A DNA stretch of 56,200 bases from Flavobacteriales bacterium (GTDB lineage: Bacteria; Bacteroidota; Bacteroidia; Flavobacteriales; UBA7430): the NCBI GenBank assembly GCA_002692065.1, contig NZJX01000004.1, forward strand, positions 1 to 56,200, read 5' to 3'. The position numbers were made by a program, and so were the translations under genes. Of the stretch, positions 20,000-29,388 are shown in pieces. Numbering within the stretch: the stretch's first letter is position 1; every line of letters begins with the position of its first letter. The notes beneath the pieces are model-generated. The model saw only the letters and a list, made by a program, of their open reading frames with translations. It searched no databases and had not been told where the DNA came from.

Positions 20000-21745
20000 A
20001 TGTTCAGAACTCATAACTGCGGGGAATTAAACATTTCTCATATTGATCAAAATATTCAACTTTCAGGTTGGATTCAAAAATCTAGAGATTTAGGAGGATT
20101 AACTTTCATTGATTTAAGAGACAGATACGGTATAACTCAACTTATATTCAATATTGAAAAAGATGAAAACTTATGTCTTAAGGCAAGAAAGTTAGGAAGA
20201 GAATGTGTTATTCATATTGAAGGAATTGTTGTTGAGCGAAGTTCTAAAAATAAAAAAATTAAGACTGGTGAAATAGAAATTAATGTCATAAAACTAAATA
20301 TTTTAAATCTCTCTAAATCTCCTCCATTCACAATTGAAAATAATACAGATGGTGGAGATGATCTAAGAATGAAATTTAGATATTTAGATTTAAGAAGACC
20401 CATATCAAAAAATAAAATTATTTTCAGATCAAAAATTGTACAAGAAATAAGAAAGTTTCTTAATTCAAATGAATTTATTGAAATTGAAACTCCAGTTCTA
20501 ATTAAATCAACACCAGAAGGTGCCAGAGATTTTATTGTCCCTAGTCGAATGAATGAAGGTCAGTTTTACGCTTTACCTCAATCACCTCAAACATTCAAAC
20601 AACTTTTAATGGTATCAGGATTTGATAAATATTTTCAAATTGTAAAATGTTTCAGAGATGAAGATCTTAGAGCAGACAGACAACCTGAATTTACCCAAAT
20701 AGACTGTGAAATGTCATTTGTCACTCAAGATGAAATTTTAAATAAATTCGAAAATTTAATTAAGTATTTATTTGACTCAATTTTGAATGTGAAATTAAAT
20801 GACTTTCCAAGAATATCATATGAGGACGCTATGAAAAATTATGGAAATGATAAGCCTGATATTAGATTTGACATGAAACTTCATGAAATAAATAATTTAA
20901 CGAAAAATAAAGGTTTCGAGATTTTTGATAATTCTGAACTAATATTAGGTATAAATGCTAATGAATGTTCCAATTACTCTAGAAAAAGTCTTGATGAAAT
21001 TACTAATTGGGTAAAAAGACCTCAAATTGGTGCTTCTGGATTGATATATATTAAATTCAATACTGATAAATCTATTAAATCCTCAATTGACAAATTTTTT
21101 AATACTTCAGAATTAAAAAAAATATTGGACTATTTTAAAGCTAAACCAGGAGACTTAATTCTTATTTTAAGTGGGATGAAAAATAAAGTAAGAAAACAAA
21201 TGAGTGAGCTACGTATAATGATGGCAAATAGAATGGGATTAATTAAAAAAAATGAATTTGCTCCGATATGGATTATAGATTTCCCCTTACTTGAATGGGA
21301 CGATGAATCAAATAGATTTCATGCAATGCATCATCCTTTTACTTCGCCAAAACAAAATCATATTGATATTCTATCACAGAGTCCTGAAAAAGTTTTAGCA
21401 AATGCTTACGATTTAGTTTTGAATGGAAATGAAATTGGAGGAGGGTCAATCAGAATTCACGATATGAATTTACAAAAACTTCTTTTCAAACTTTTAGGAT
21501 TCAGTGAGAAGGAAGCTCAAAACCAATTTGGTTTCTTGATGAATGCCTTTGAATATGGAGCCCCTCCTCATGGAGGAATTGCTCTTGGTTTAGACAGACT
21601 TTGTGCACTATTGGATGGTAATGAATCAATTAGAGATTATATTGCATTCCCAAAAAATAACTCAGGAAGAGATATCATGATTGATGCTCCATCTCATATT
21701 GATAATAGTCAACTTTCTGAATTAAACTTGAAGTTAGATATTTAA
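20000..21745 (+). CDS. aspS: Aspartyl-tRNA synthetase
   Basis: A class II synthetase of 581 residues. The N-terminal OB-fold anticodon domain has '[24 protein letters not shown]'. Motif 2 is '[18 protein letters not shown]', the bacterial GAD insertion domain spans roughly 290-410, and motif 3 is '[13 protein letters not shown]'. The bacterial form charges tRNA-Asp. The gene is followed after 21 bases by hemA, and the two may share a transcript. Confidence 0.96.
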   Translation: MFRTHNCGELNISHIDQNIQLSGWIQKSRDLGGLTFIDLRDRYGITQLIFNIEKDENLCLKARKLGRECVIHIEGIVVERSSKNKKIKTGEIEINVIKLNILNLSKSPPFTIENNTDGGDDLRMKFRYLDLRRPISKNKIIFRSKIVQEIRKFLNSNEFIEIETPVLIKSTPEGARDFIVPSRMNEGQFYALPQSPQTFKQLLMVSGFDKYFQIVKCFRDEDLRADRQPEFTQIDCEMSFVTQDEILNKFENLIKYLFDSILNVKLNDFPRISYEDAMKNYGNDKPDIRFDMKLHEINNLTKNKGFEIFDNSELILGINANECSNYSRKSLDEITNWVKRPQIGASGLIYIKFNTDKSIKSSIDKFFNTSELKKILDYFKAKPGDLILILSGMKNKVRKQMSELRIMMANRMGLIKKNEFAPIWIIDFPLLEWDDESNRFHAMHHPFTSPKQNHIDILSQSPEKVLANAYDLVLNGNEIGGGSIRIHDMNLQKLLFKLLGFSEKEAQNQFGFLMNAFEYGAPPHGGIALGLDRLCALLDGNESIRDYIAFPKNNSGRDIMIDAPSHIDNSQLSELNLKLDI

Positions 21746-21766
21746 TACATTAAAATACTTTTTAAT

Positions 21767-23002
21767 TTGAATTCAAATAAACATAAATTTTATAGTATTG
21801 GGATCTCACATTGGGAAACTCCAATTGAAATAAGAGAAAAGTATAGTTTAACCAATTATGAAATAGTTAATATATTTAATAAAGCTAAAAAGTTAAAAAT
21901 TGACAGTTTAATAATCATCAGTACATGTAACAGAACACAATTTTTTTCTTTCACAAATAATTTTGAAAAAATAAGATCACTGTTTACAGAAAATACAAAA
22001 TCCCAGGAAAAAAAATTTGAAAAATTTCATTTTGAAATTTCAAATAATGAAGCGATTGAGCAAATTTTTAATCTATGTTGTGGTCTTGACTCAATGATTT
22101 TGGGGGATATGCAAATTTCCAATCAAGTTAAAGAAGCATTAATTTTATCATCTAAAAATAACTTAGTTGACCCCAGAACACATAGGCTTATGCAATATGT
22201 TTTTCAAGCTCACAAGAATGTATTTAATGATACCAATATAAGTAAAGGAGCTGCTTCGGTATCCCATGCTACCGTGTTGTTCATTAGGAATAAATTTAAA
22301 ACACTTAAAAATACAAAGATTTTACTTTTTGGTATTGGTCAAATAGGAAAAATAACTTTGAAAAATATTTCCAATCATGATTGTAAAGAACTAGTGATAA
22401 TTAATAGGTCAAAGTCTAAAATTAGAAATTTGAATTTGAAATCTAAATTCAGGATTGCTAATTTAAATAATCTTAAAAGTGAAATTAACAATTGTGATAT
22501 TTTAATTGTTGCTACTAATTCAGATAAATACACTGTAGATAAAATTCATGTAAATGATACAAAAAAAAACACTTTATTCATTGATTTGTCTGTTCCAAGA
22601 AATATAAATCCAGAAATTTCTGAAATACATAATATTGAATTGGTTGATTTAGATAGCTTACAAAATATTCAAGATGAAACTTTATCAAAAAGAAAATTAA
22701 GTGTTCCTAAAGCAAGAACTATAATTAATTTATATATTAATGAATTTTATGATTGGGAAAAAATGCGAAACCTTTCCCCAACAATTAAAGCTCTTCAGGA
22801 AAAACTTCACGAAATGAGATTAAAAGAGCTTGAAGAACAAAAATTTAGATTAACCAAAAATGAATTTGAAAAAGCTGAAATTTTATCTAAAAGTGTTGTC
22901 AATAAAATAAATAACTTAATTACTGAATACATGAAAACAGAATACAGGAGTTCTGATAAAATTTTAAAAATAATTGAACAAATGTTTAAGATAAGTCAAT
23001 GA
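21767..23002 (+). CDS. hemA: Glutamyl-tRNA reductase
   Basis: The first committed enzyme of C5-pathway tetrapyrrole synthesis, reducing glutamyl-tRNA to glutamate semialdehyde. The nucleophile Cys is in 'IISTCNRTQFF' (about 46-56). The family signature 'CGLDSMILGDMQISNQVKEA' follows, then an NADPH-binding fold with 'LLFGIGQIGKITLKN' and 'VIINRSKSK', and the C-terminal helical dimerisation domain. The start is TTG at 21767; no in-frame ATG lies before the conserved 'YSIGISHWETPIEIREKY'. It is first in the haem cluster and overlaps hemC by four bases (ATGA). Confidence 0.93.
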   Translation: MNSNKHKFYSIGISHWETPIEIREKYSLTNYEIVNIFNKAKKLKIDSLIIISTCNRTQFFSFTNNFEKIRSLFTENTKSQEKKFEKFHFEISNNEAIEQIFNLCCGLDSMILGDMQISNQVKEALILSSKNNLVDPRTHRLMQYVFQAHKNVFNDTNISKGAASVSHATVLFIRNKFKTLKNTKILLFGIGQIGKITLKNISNHDCKELVIINRSKSKIRNLNLKSKFRIANLNNLKSEINNCDILIVATNSDKYTVDKIHVNDTKKNTLFIDLSVPRNINPEISEIHNIELVDLDSLQNIQDETLSKRKLSVPKARTIINLYINEFYDWEKMRNLSPTIKALQEKLHEMRLKELEEQKFRLTKNEFEKAEILSKSVVNKINNLITEYMKTEYRSSDKILKIIEQMFKISQ

Positions 23003-23895
23003 TAAGAATTGGAACTAGAAAAAGTAAACTTGCGATTTGGCAGGCCAATTTGATTAAAAAAAAATTTGATCACCTAAATATAAAGTCAGATTTAGTTTTA
23101 ATAGATTCCCAAGGAGATAAAATTTTAGATAAGCCGATTAAACTAATTGGTGGAAAAGGTCTTTTCACAAAGGAATTAGATAAAGCTCTTTTAAAAAATG
23201 AAATTGATATTGCAATTCATTCGTACAAAGATGTTCCAACTGAAATAGATGAGAATATAACTGTTTGCTCAGTAATGAAAAGAGGTAATCCCTACGATGC
23301 TATAGTTTATAAATCAAAAAGTAATAAAGTAGATTTTAAAGAATTCAAAGGAGTTGCTACGGGATCTTCAAGACGAAAAGCCCAATGGCTATATAGATTT
23401 AATAATCATAAAATATTCCCGTTAAGAGGAAATGTTGATACTAGAGTTAAAAAACTCAATTTAAATAACTGGGACGGAGCTATTTTTGCTGCAGCTGGAA
23501 TTGAGAGGCTTAATTTCAGTAATTTAAATTACAAAATTTTAAACTGGATGACACCTTGTCCAGCTCAGGGCTCTATTGCGATAATGTGTAACCGTAATAA
23601 TTCAAATATTATCTCTACATGCCAAAAATTTAATGATGAAGAGACTATGATATGTAACACCATAGAAAGAGATTTTCTCAAAAATTTGAACGGAGGATGT
23701 TCATCTCCAATTGGTGGATTAGCTAAAATAAAAAAAAATACAATAGAGTTTAATGGCGAAGTTCTTGATGAATTTGGCCAAAAAAGAATGTCAATAAATC
23801 TTAAAGCTAAATATGATAAATATTCTAGCTTAGGAATTGATGCATCAAAAAAGTTAATAAATCAAGGAGTTATGAGTTTAATTACTAAGAAATGA
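22999..23895 (+). CDS. hemC: Hydroxymethylbilane synthase (porphobilinogen deaminase)
   Basis: A 298-residue enzyme joining four porphobilinogens into hydroxymethylbilane. It has 'RIGTRKSKLAIWQANL' at the start, 'IAIHSYKDVPTE' and 'GSSRRKAQW' (substrate-binding Arg residues). 'NGGCSSPIGGLA' carries the Cys that holds the dipyrromethane cofactor. It overlaps hemA upstream and hemD downstream by ATGA, so translation is coupled. The hemB and hemL genes needed for its substrate are not in the window. Confidence 0.95.
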   Translation: MIRIGTRKSKLAIWQANLIKKKFDHLNIKSDLVLIDSQGDKILDKPIKLIGGKGLFTKELDKALLKNEIDIAIHSYKDVPTEIDENITVCSVMKRGNPYDAIVYKSKSNKVDFKEFKGVATGSSRRKAQWLYRFNNHKIFPLRGNVDTRVKKLNLNNWDGAIFAAAGIERLNFSNLNYKILNWMTPCPAQGSIAIMCNRNNSNIISTCQKFNDEETMICNTIERDFLKNLNGGCSSPIGGLAKIKKNTIEFNGEVLDEFGQKRMSINLKAKYDKYSSLGIDASKKLINQGVMSLITKK

Positions 23896-24548
23896 TTGAA
23901 AAAAATCAAATATGGATAACAAAAAAAATTAATGATACACAAAGAAAATTTGTTGAAGACCTTAATTTAAGTATAATAGAAGAACCTTTAATAGAAATAA
24001 AATATTTAGATTTTCCAAATGATATTCTTCAATTTGATGGGTGGATATTTACAAGTCAAAATGCTTTAAAAAATTTAAAAAATTTAGACTTTAAGGGTAA
24101 AATTTATGTCTTTGGTCAAAAATCTGAAAATATTTTAAAAAAAAAAGGATATAAAAATTATACACTGTCAAAAAAAAATATATTAGATTTAGGAAATAAA
24201 ATATTAAACGATAAATGTAAAAACTTACTTTACCTTTGTGGTAATTTAAGACTTGATATTTTAAGTAACATTTTAAAAAAACACAATATAAATTTAACAG
24301 AATCAGTTGTTTATGAAACTCATCTTGTGCCAAAAAAATTAAATATTAAAAAACATGATAGTATCTTTTTTTTCAGTCCTTCAGCCGTGAAGTCTTTCTC
24401 TTTAAAAAATAATTTTTCAAATGATAATAAATATTATTGTATTGGAGAAACTACTGCAGAAGTTTTAAAAAAATTTGGTCAATCGTCTATAATTCCAAAA
24501 AATTTATCTTTTGAATCTATGATAACCACGCATATCAATAAAAATTAA
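23892..24548 (+). CDS. hemD: Uroporphyrinogen-III synthase
   Basis: A 218-residue protein in the hemD slot between hemC and hemE. The family is poorly conserved. Visible elements are 'DGWIFTSQNALKNL', 'IYVFGQKSENILKKKGY', 'LLYLCGNLRLDIL' and 'IFFFSPSAVKSF ... YYCIGETTAEVLKKFG', which match the two-lobed U3S fold with its Ser/Thr-rich cleft. It closes the linear tetrapyrrole with inversion of ring D. Identification rests partly on context. The next gene starts immediately after its stop. Confidence 0.88.
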   Translation: MIEKNQIWITKKINDTQRKFVEDLNLSIIEEPLIEIKYLDFPNDILQFDGWIFTSQNALKNLKNLDFKGKIYVFGQKSENILKKKGYKNYTLSKKNILDLGNKILNDKCKNLLYLCGNLRLDILSNILKKHNINLTESVVYETHLVPKKLNIKKHDSIFFFSPSAVKSFSLKNNFSNDNKYYCIGETTAEVLKKFGQSSIIPKNLSFESMITTHINKN

Positions 24549-25574
24549 ATGAAAAATAAAAATATTAAAAATGATATAATTCTTAAAGTTCTAAATGGAC
24601 AAAGGGTTGATAGGCCACCAGTATGGATGATGAGACAAGCAGGTAGATTTCTTCCTGGATACAGAAAATTAAGATCTGAATTTAGTTTTTTTGAAAGATG
24701 CCAAAATCCAAATCTGGTATCTAAGATAACAATAATGCCAATTAATGATATTAAAACAGATGCTGCCATTATATTTTCAGATATTCTAGTAATACCTCTA
24801 GCTATGGGAATGAATGTTAGTATGATTCCTGATTTCGGTCCTAAATTAGATTCGATAAATAAAAAGGAAGATATTGATAAATTTATCATTCCGGATGTCA
24901 ATAAAAAACTAAATTATGTTTTTGAAGGGATAAAACAAACGATTACAGATTTAGAAAATAAAGTTCCACTAATTGGCTTTGCAGGTTCTCCATGGACAGT
25001 TTTTTGTTACATGATTCAAGGAAGTGGTTCAAAAGACTTTTCTAAAGCTAAAGAATTTTGTTTAAACTATCCTAATTACTCAAAAAAACTTCTTGAACTA
25101 ATTACAATAACTACAATAGATTATATGAGAGGACAAATAAAGTCTGGAATTGATATTTTTCAGCTATTTGATTCTTGGGGAGGTATTTTATCAAAAAAAG
25201 ATTATTTAAAATTTTCCTTCCCATATATTAAAATGATAATTGATCAATGTAATATACCTAATATACTTTTTGCAAAAGGTTGTTGGCATTCTTTAAGAGA
25301 AATTAATAAATTAAAGACAAATGCAATAGGTATAGACTGGTTAATTGAACCTAAATATGCAAGAAATATTCTTGGATATGATAGAGTAGTTCAAGGAAAT
25401 TTAGATCCTTCTTATTTACTTAGTTCAAAGTCAAAAATTAAAAAATTAACATTGGATATGATTAATGAATTCGGATCAAAGAACTATATTGTAAATCTTG
25501 GGCACGGAATTTTACCAAATACTCCTGTTGAAAACGCAAAAACTTTCATTAAAACTGTAAAAGGCTATAGTTAA
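24549..25574 (+). CDS. hemE: Uroporphyrinogen decarboxylase
   Basis: A 341-residue enzyme that removes four acetate carboxyls to give coproporphyrinogen III. It shows the classical 'RPPVWMMRQAGRFLPGYRKLR' (about 20-40), 'FSDILVIPLAMG' with the catalytic Asp, 'GFAGSPWTVFCYMIQG', 'QLFDSWGG' and the C-terminal 'NLGHGILPNTPVEN'. It abuts hemD with no gap, and its stop overlaps the hemF start by one base (TAATG). Confidence 0.96.
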   Translation: MKNKNIKNDIILKVLNGQRVDRPPVWMMRQAGRFLPGYRKLRSEFSFFERCQNPNLVSKITIMPINDIKTDAAIIFSDILVIPLAMGMNVSMIPDFGPKLDSINKKEDIDKFIIPDVNKKLNYVFEGIKQTITDLENKVPLIGFAGSPWTVFCYMIQGSGSKDFSKAKEFCLNYPNYSKKLLELITITTIDYMRGQIKSGIDIFQLFDSWGGILSKKDYLKFSFPYIKMIIDQCNIPNILFAKGCWHSLREINKLKTNAIGIDWLIEPKYARNILGYDRVVQGNLDPSYLLSSKSKIKKLTLDMINEFGSKNYIVNLGHGILPNTPVENAKTFIKTVKGYS

Positions 25575-26485
25575 TGGTTGATATAAAGGAAAATTTCACA
25601 TCTCATATAATTGATTTACAAGCAAAAAATTGTAAATCAATTGAAAAAATTGATAAAAAATCTAAATTCAAAAAAGAAAATTGGAAAAGACCTGGAGGGG
25701 GGGGAGGAATTACGATGGTTTTAGAAAACGGAAATATTTTTGAAAAAGCAGCTATTAATACTTCAATTGTTCACGGCAAATTAACAAAATTGTTAAAACA
25801 AAAAATGTCAACTGAATTCAGTAATTTTTATGCTTGTGGAATATCTATTATTATCCACCCAACTAATCCATTTATTCCAACAATTCACTCTAACTTTAGA
25901 TACTTTGAAATTTATGATAATAAAAAAAGAATAAATGAAGCTTGGTTTGGAGGTGGAATAGATTTAACTCCTTATTACATTAATAAGAATGATATTATAT
26001 TTTTTCATACTTTTTTAAAACAAAAATGCGATAAATATGATATCAATTTTTATAATAAATTCAAATCTCAATGTGACCAATACTTTTATAATCACCACAG
26101 AAAAGAAGCTAGAGGAGTAGGAGGTATTTTTTATGATTACCTTGGTAAAGGTGACAAAAAAAATTGGAAAAATCTCATGAATTTTCAAAAAGAGATTAGT
26201 AGTTCTTTTCTTAAGATTTATCTTCCTATTGTAAACAATAATAAAAGTTTATTTTACACCGAAAGTCAAAAATATTGGCAAGAGTTAAGAAGAGGTAGGT
26301 ATGTTGAATTTAATTTGATTCATGATAAAGGTACTCATTTTGGAATTCAAACCAATGGAAGAATTGAGTCAATTTTTGTAAGTCTTCCTCCGAAAGTTAG
26401 GTGGGATTATAATTTTATACCTGAACAAAATTCAAAAGAGCAAGAACTAATAAATATTTTAAAAAACCCTGTAAAATGGATTTAA
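25574..26485 (+). CDS. hemF: Oxygen-dependent coproporphyrinogen III oxidase
   Basis: A 303-residue aerobic enzyme converting coproporphyrinogen III to protoporphyrinogen IX. Signatures are 'RPGGGGGITMVLENG', 'INPTN/HPTNPFIPTIHSNFRYF', 'WFGGGIDLTPYY', 'EARGVGGIFYDYL' and 'FGIQTNGRIESI'. Presence of HemF rather than only HemN implies haem synthesis under oxygen. The run of eight G at 25697-25704 is dictated by the conserved Gly-rich loop. It is last in the hemA-C-D-E-F cluster and ends two bases from leuS, tail to tail. Confidence 0.96.
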   Translation: MVDIKENFTSHIIDLQAKNCKSIEKIDKKSKFKKENWKRPGGGGGITMVLENGNIFEKAAINTSIVHGKLTKLLKQKMSTEFSNFYACGISIIIHPTNPFIPTIHSNFRYFEIYDNKKRINEAWFGGGIDLTPYYINKNDIIFFHTFLKQKCDKYDINFYNKFKSQCDQYFYNHHRKEARGVGGIFYDYLGKGDKKNWKNLMNFQKEISSSFLKIYLPIVNNNKSLFYTESQKYWQELRRGRYVEFNLIHDKGTHFGIQTNGRIESIFVSLPPKVRWDYNFIPEQNSKEQELINILKNPVKWI

Positions 26486-26487
26486 CC

Positions 26488-29265
26488 TTAAAAAACTATA
26501 TTTATTATTTTCTTTGGCACAAAAATTATTTTCATGATTTTTTTATTTTGAATATAGTGTTTAACTTTATCGTGTTTTAAAAGAATTTTCTCAATTTCTA
26601 TCTTATCTTGATCAAGTGAAAATTCTAATTTAAATCTCATTTTACCATTAAATGACACTGGATATAAATATGACTTTTCCTCTAATATTTTAGAATTGAC
26701 ACTGGGATATTTTTGATAGACAATACTTTTATTGTATCCAAGTTTACTCCATAGCTCCTCGCATATATGGGGAGCAAAAGGAGATAAGATTAAAACTAAT
26801 TTTTCAAGAATTTTTTTTGAATAACATTTACTATTAGTTAATAAATTAACTAATACCATTAATGAACTTATTGAGGTATTAAATGAAAATGAATCAATAT
26901 CTTCCTCAACTTTTTGAATTGTCTTATTTAAAACTTTTAAAATTTCAGAACTTGGTTTTATTGAATTAAACTTTAGCCCCCCTTGATCATCATGAAATAA
27001 TTTCCATATTTTTTTTAAAAAATTATGTACTCCATTTATTCCATTTGTGTTCCATGGCTTATATTGTTCAATTGGACCCAAGAACATTTCGTGAATCCTT
27101 AGGGTATCAGCTCCATAATTATCTATTATTTCATCAGGATTAACAACATTATATTTTGATTTTGACATTTTTTCAGTTTCAATACCACAAAAATACTTTC
27201 CATTTTCTAAAATGAATTCTGATTCTTTAAATTCTTGTCTCCATTCTCTGAATCGTTTAATATTTAAAACACTATTTTTGACTAAATTTATATCAACGTG
27301 AATTCTAATTACTTCATATTTATTAATCAATCCATGAGAAACAAAAGTATTTGAATCTTTGATTCTATATACAAAATTTGATTTTCCAAGAATCATCCCC
27401 TGATTCAAAAGCTTTTTAAAAGGTTCATTGATATTAATATGACCAGTATCAAATAAAAACTTAGTAAAAAAACGTGAGTAAAGTAAGTGACCTGTTGCAT
27501 GTTCTGAACCACCAACATATAAATCCACATTTCCCCAATAATTTAACTTGTCTTTAGATACAAATTCTTTACTATTTTTTGGATCCATAAATCTCAAAAA
27601 ATACCAAGAAGAACCAGCCCAACCCGGCATTGTATTTTTTTCAAAGGGCATATTATTTTTATATTCCCAATTTTTAGATCTAGCTAAAGGCGGATCTCCT
27701 TCTTTTGTTGGTAGATACTTTTCAATACTTGGTAATTCTAATGGTAATTTATCATCATCTAAAATTTTTGGGATTCCTAATTTAAAATAAATTGGGAAAG
27801 GCTCACCCCAATATCTTTGTCTTGAAAAAATAGCATCTCTCAAACGATACTGAATTTTCATTAGCCCAATATTATTTTTTTCCAAAAACTTAATTACTTT
27901 ATTGTTTGCTTCAGTGACACCAAGATTATTTAAAAAGTCTGAATTAATAAGCTTTCCCTCTTTCCCTGAATATATTTCATTAGCATTATCTTTACTACTA
28001 ATGACTTTTATTAAAGGTAAATTAAATTTTTTTGCAAATTTAAAATCTCTCAAATCATGAGCTGGAACAGCCATTACAGCTCCAGTTCCATAGGAGGATA
28101 TAACATATTCTGAAATCCATATTGGAATTTCTTTTTTTGTAATTGGATGAATTGCATATGTCCCAGTGAATTCTCCAGTAACCTCTTTTACATCACTTAA
28201 TCTTTCTCTTTCAGACTTTTTATTTGTTTTTACAACATAATTTGAAACTCTTTCATGATAATTTTTTGAAGTGATTTTACTAATCAATTTATGATCTGGT
28301 GCTAATGTTAAATATGTTACTCCAAAAATAGTATCAGGCCTAGTGGTAAATACTTCAATAATATAATTTTCATGTTTATCATTTTTTTTTCCAACCTTAA
28401 ATTTTACTAGTGCTCCATTTGACTTACCAATCCAATTTATTTGTTGTTCTTTTATAGAATGAGTCCAATCAAGTTCTTTAATGTCATCAAGAAGCCTTTG
28501 GGAATAAGCGGAAATTCTTAGAAACCATTGTTCCATTTTTTTTTGAGTAACTGGATAACCACCTCTCTCAGAAAATCCATCTTTAACTTCATCATTTGCA
28601 AGAACTGTTCCTAGTTCTGGACACCAATTTACAAGAGTTTCATCCATATATGCTAATCTATAGCAAAGAAGTATATTTTCTTTTTCATTCTTACTCATTG
28701 AGATCCAATTATCATTTGAAAATCTAAGAACTTTGTTAGAATGTGCTTTTATGTTTAAATTCCCTTCTTTCTCAAAAATTTGTATTAATAATTTAATTGG
28801 TTTTGCTTTATTATCTTTTTTACAGTACCAAGAATTAAAAAACTGTTTAAAGATCCATTGAGTCCATTTATAATAATTTTTATCACTAGTTTTGAGTTCT
28901 CTTTTCCAATCAAATGAAAATCCCATTTTATTAAGCTGTTTTCTATATCTTAAAATATTATTTTTAGTTGTGATTTCTGGGTGTTGACCAGTTTGGATAG
29001 CATATTGTTCAGCCGGTAATCCAAATGAATCATAACCCATAGGATGTAAAACATTATAACCTTTTAATCTCTTAAATCTAGAATAAATATCCGATGCAAT
29101 ATATCCTAATGGATGTCCTACATGGAGACCGGAACCAGATGGATAGGGAAACATATCTAAAACATAAAATTTTGTTTTACTATCATCTTCATTGGATGAA
29201 AAAACATTTTTAATTTTCCAATAATGTTGCCATTTGGATTCAATTTCTTTAAAATTATAACTCAT
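26488..29265 (-). CDS. leuS: Leucyl-tRNA synthetase
   Basis: A class I synthetase of 925 residues. HIGH is 'HVGHPLGYIASDIY' near 50; the CP1 editing domain contains 'TRPDTIFGVTYL' and 'GTGAVMAVPAHDLRD'; KMSKS is 'EKMSKSKYNVVNPD' near 690. A large insertion around 590-660 (LLNQGMILG...) and the C-terminal anticodon and domain-swap regions are present. I chose the ATG at 29265: the longer frame begins with TTG at 29274, which lies inside a TAnnTTTG promoter match. It is divergent from glyS. Confidence 0.95.
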   Translation of the reverse strand: MSYNFKEIESKWQHYWKIKNVFSSNEDDSKTKFYVLDMFPYPSGSGLHVGHPLGYIASDIYSRFKRLKGYNVLHPMGYDSFGLPAEQYAIQTGQHPEITTKNNILRYRKQLNKMGFSFDWKRELKTSDKNYYKWTQWIFKQFFNSWYCKKDNKAKPIKLLIQIFEKEGNLNIKAHSNKVLRFSNDNWISMSKNEKENILLCYRLAYMDETLVNWCPELGTVLANDEVKDGFSERGGYPVTQKKMEQWFLRISAYSQRLLDDIKELDWTHSIKEQQINWIGKSNGALVKFKVGKKNDKHENYIIEVFTTRPDTIFGVTYLTLAPDHKLISKITSKNYHERVSNYVVKTNKKSERERLSDVKEVTGEFTGTYAIHPITKKEIPIWISEYVISSYGTGAVMAVPAHDLRDFKFAKKFNLPLIKVISSKDNANEIYSGKEGKLINSDFLNNLGVTEANNKVIKFLEKNNIGLMKIQYRLRDAIFSRQRYWGEPFPIYFKLGIPKILDDDKLPLELPSIEKYLPTKEGDPPLARSKNWEYKNNMPFEKNTMPGWAGSSWYFLRFMDPKNSKEFVSKDKLNYWGNVDLYVGGSEHATGHLLYSRFFTKFLFDTGHININEPFKKLLNQGMILGKSNFVYRIKDSNTFVSHGLINKYEVIRIHVDINLVKNSVLNIKRFREWRQEFKESEFILENGKYFCGIETEKMSKSKYNVVNPDEIIDNYGADTLRIHEMFLGPIEQYKPWNTNGINGVHNFLKKIWKLFHDDQGGLKFNSIKPSSEILKVLNKTIQKVEEDIDSFSFNTSISSLMVLVNLLTNSKCYSKKILEKLVLILSPFAPHICEELWSKLGYNKSIVYQKYPSVNSKILEEKSYLYPVSFNGKMRFKLEFSLDQDKIEIEKILLKHDKVKHYIQNKKIMKIIFVPKKIINIVF

Positions 29266-29271
29266 TTTTCT

Positions 29272-29279
29272 CAAAAATA
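29272..29279 (-). promoter_or_regulatory. Candidate -7 element TATTTTTG for leuS (leaderless)
   Basis: An exact TAnnTTTG on the minus strand ends six bases before the leuS ATG, so transcription would start at or next to the start codon. No convincing -33 box is seen, so the evidence is positional. Confidence 0.4.
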
Positions 29280-29376
29280 AAATTCTTTTAAATATAATTA
29301 TTTTAATTTTTTTTATACATCAAATTATTTTATTTTAAATGAATTTATTTAATTAATTTTTTAATTAAGTATTTAC

Positions 29377-29384
29377 TATTTTTG
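29377..29384 (+). promoter_or_regulatory. Candidate -7 element TATTTTTG for glyS (leaderless)
   Basis: This is the same octamer as before leuS, ending four bases before the glyS ATG at 29389. The first transcribed base would fall at or near the A of ATG. No -33 TTTG is visible. Confidence 0.42.
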
Positions 29385-29388
29385 TTTT

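Noticed and set aside
24545..24901. Minus-strand 118-codon frame antisense to hemE
   Set aside because: It fully overlaps conserved hemE coding sequence and has no family similarity.
29272..29274. TTG at 29274 as leuS start
   Set aside because: It lies within the TATTTTTG promoter match and adds residues not expected in the family; ATG at 29265 fits better.
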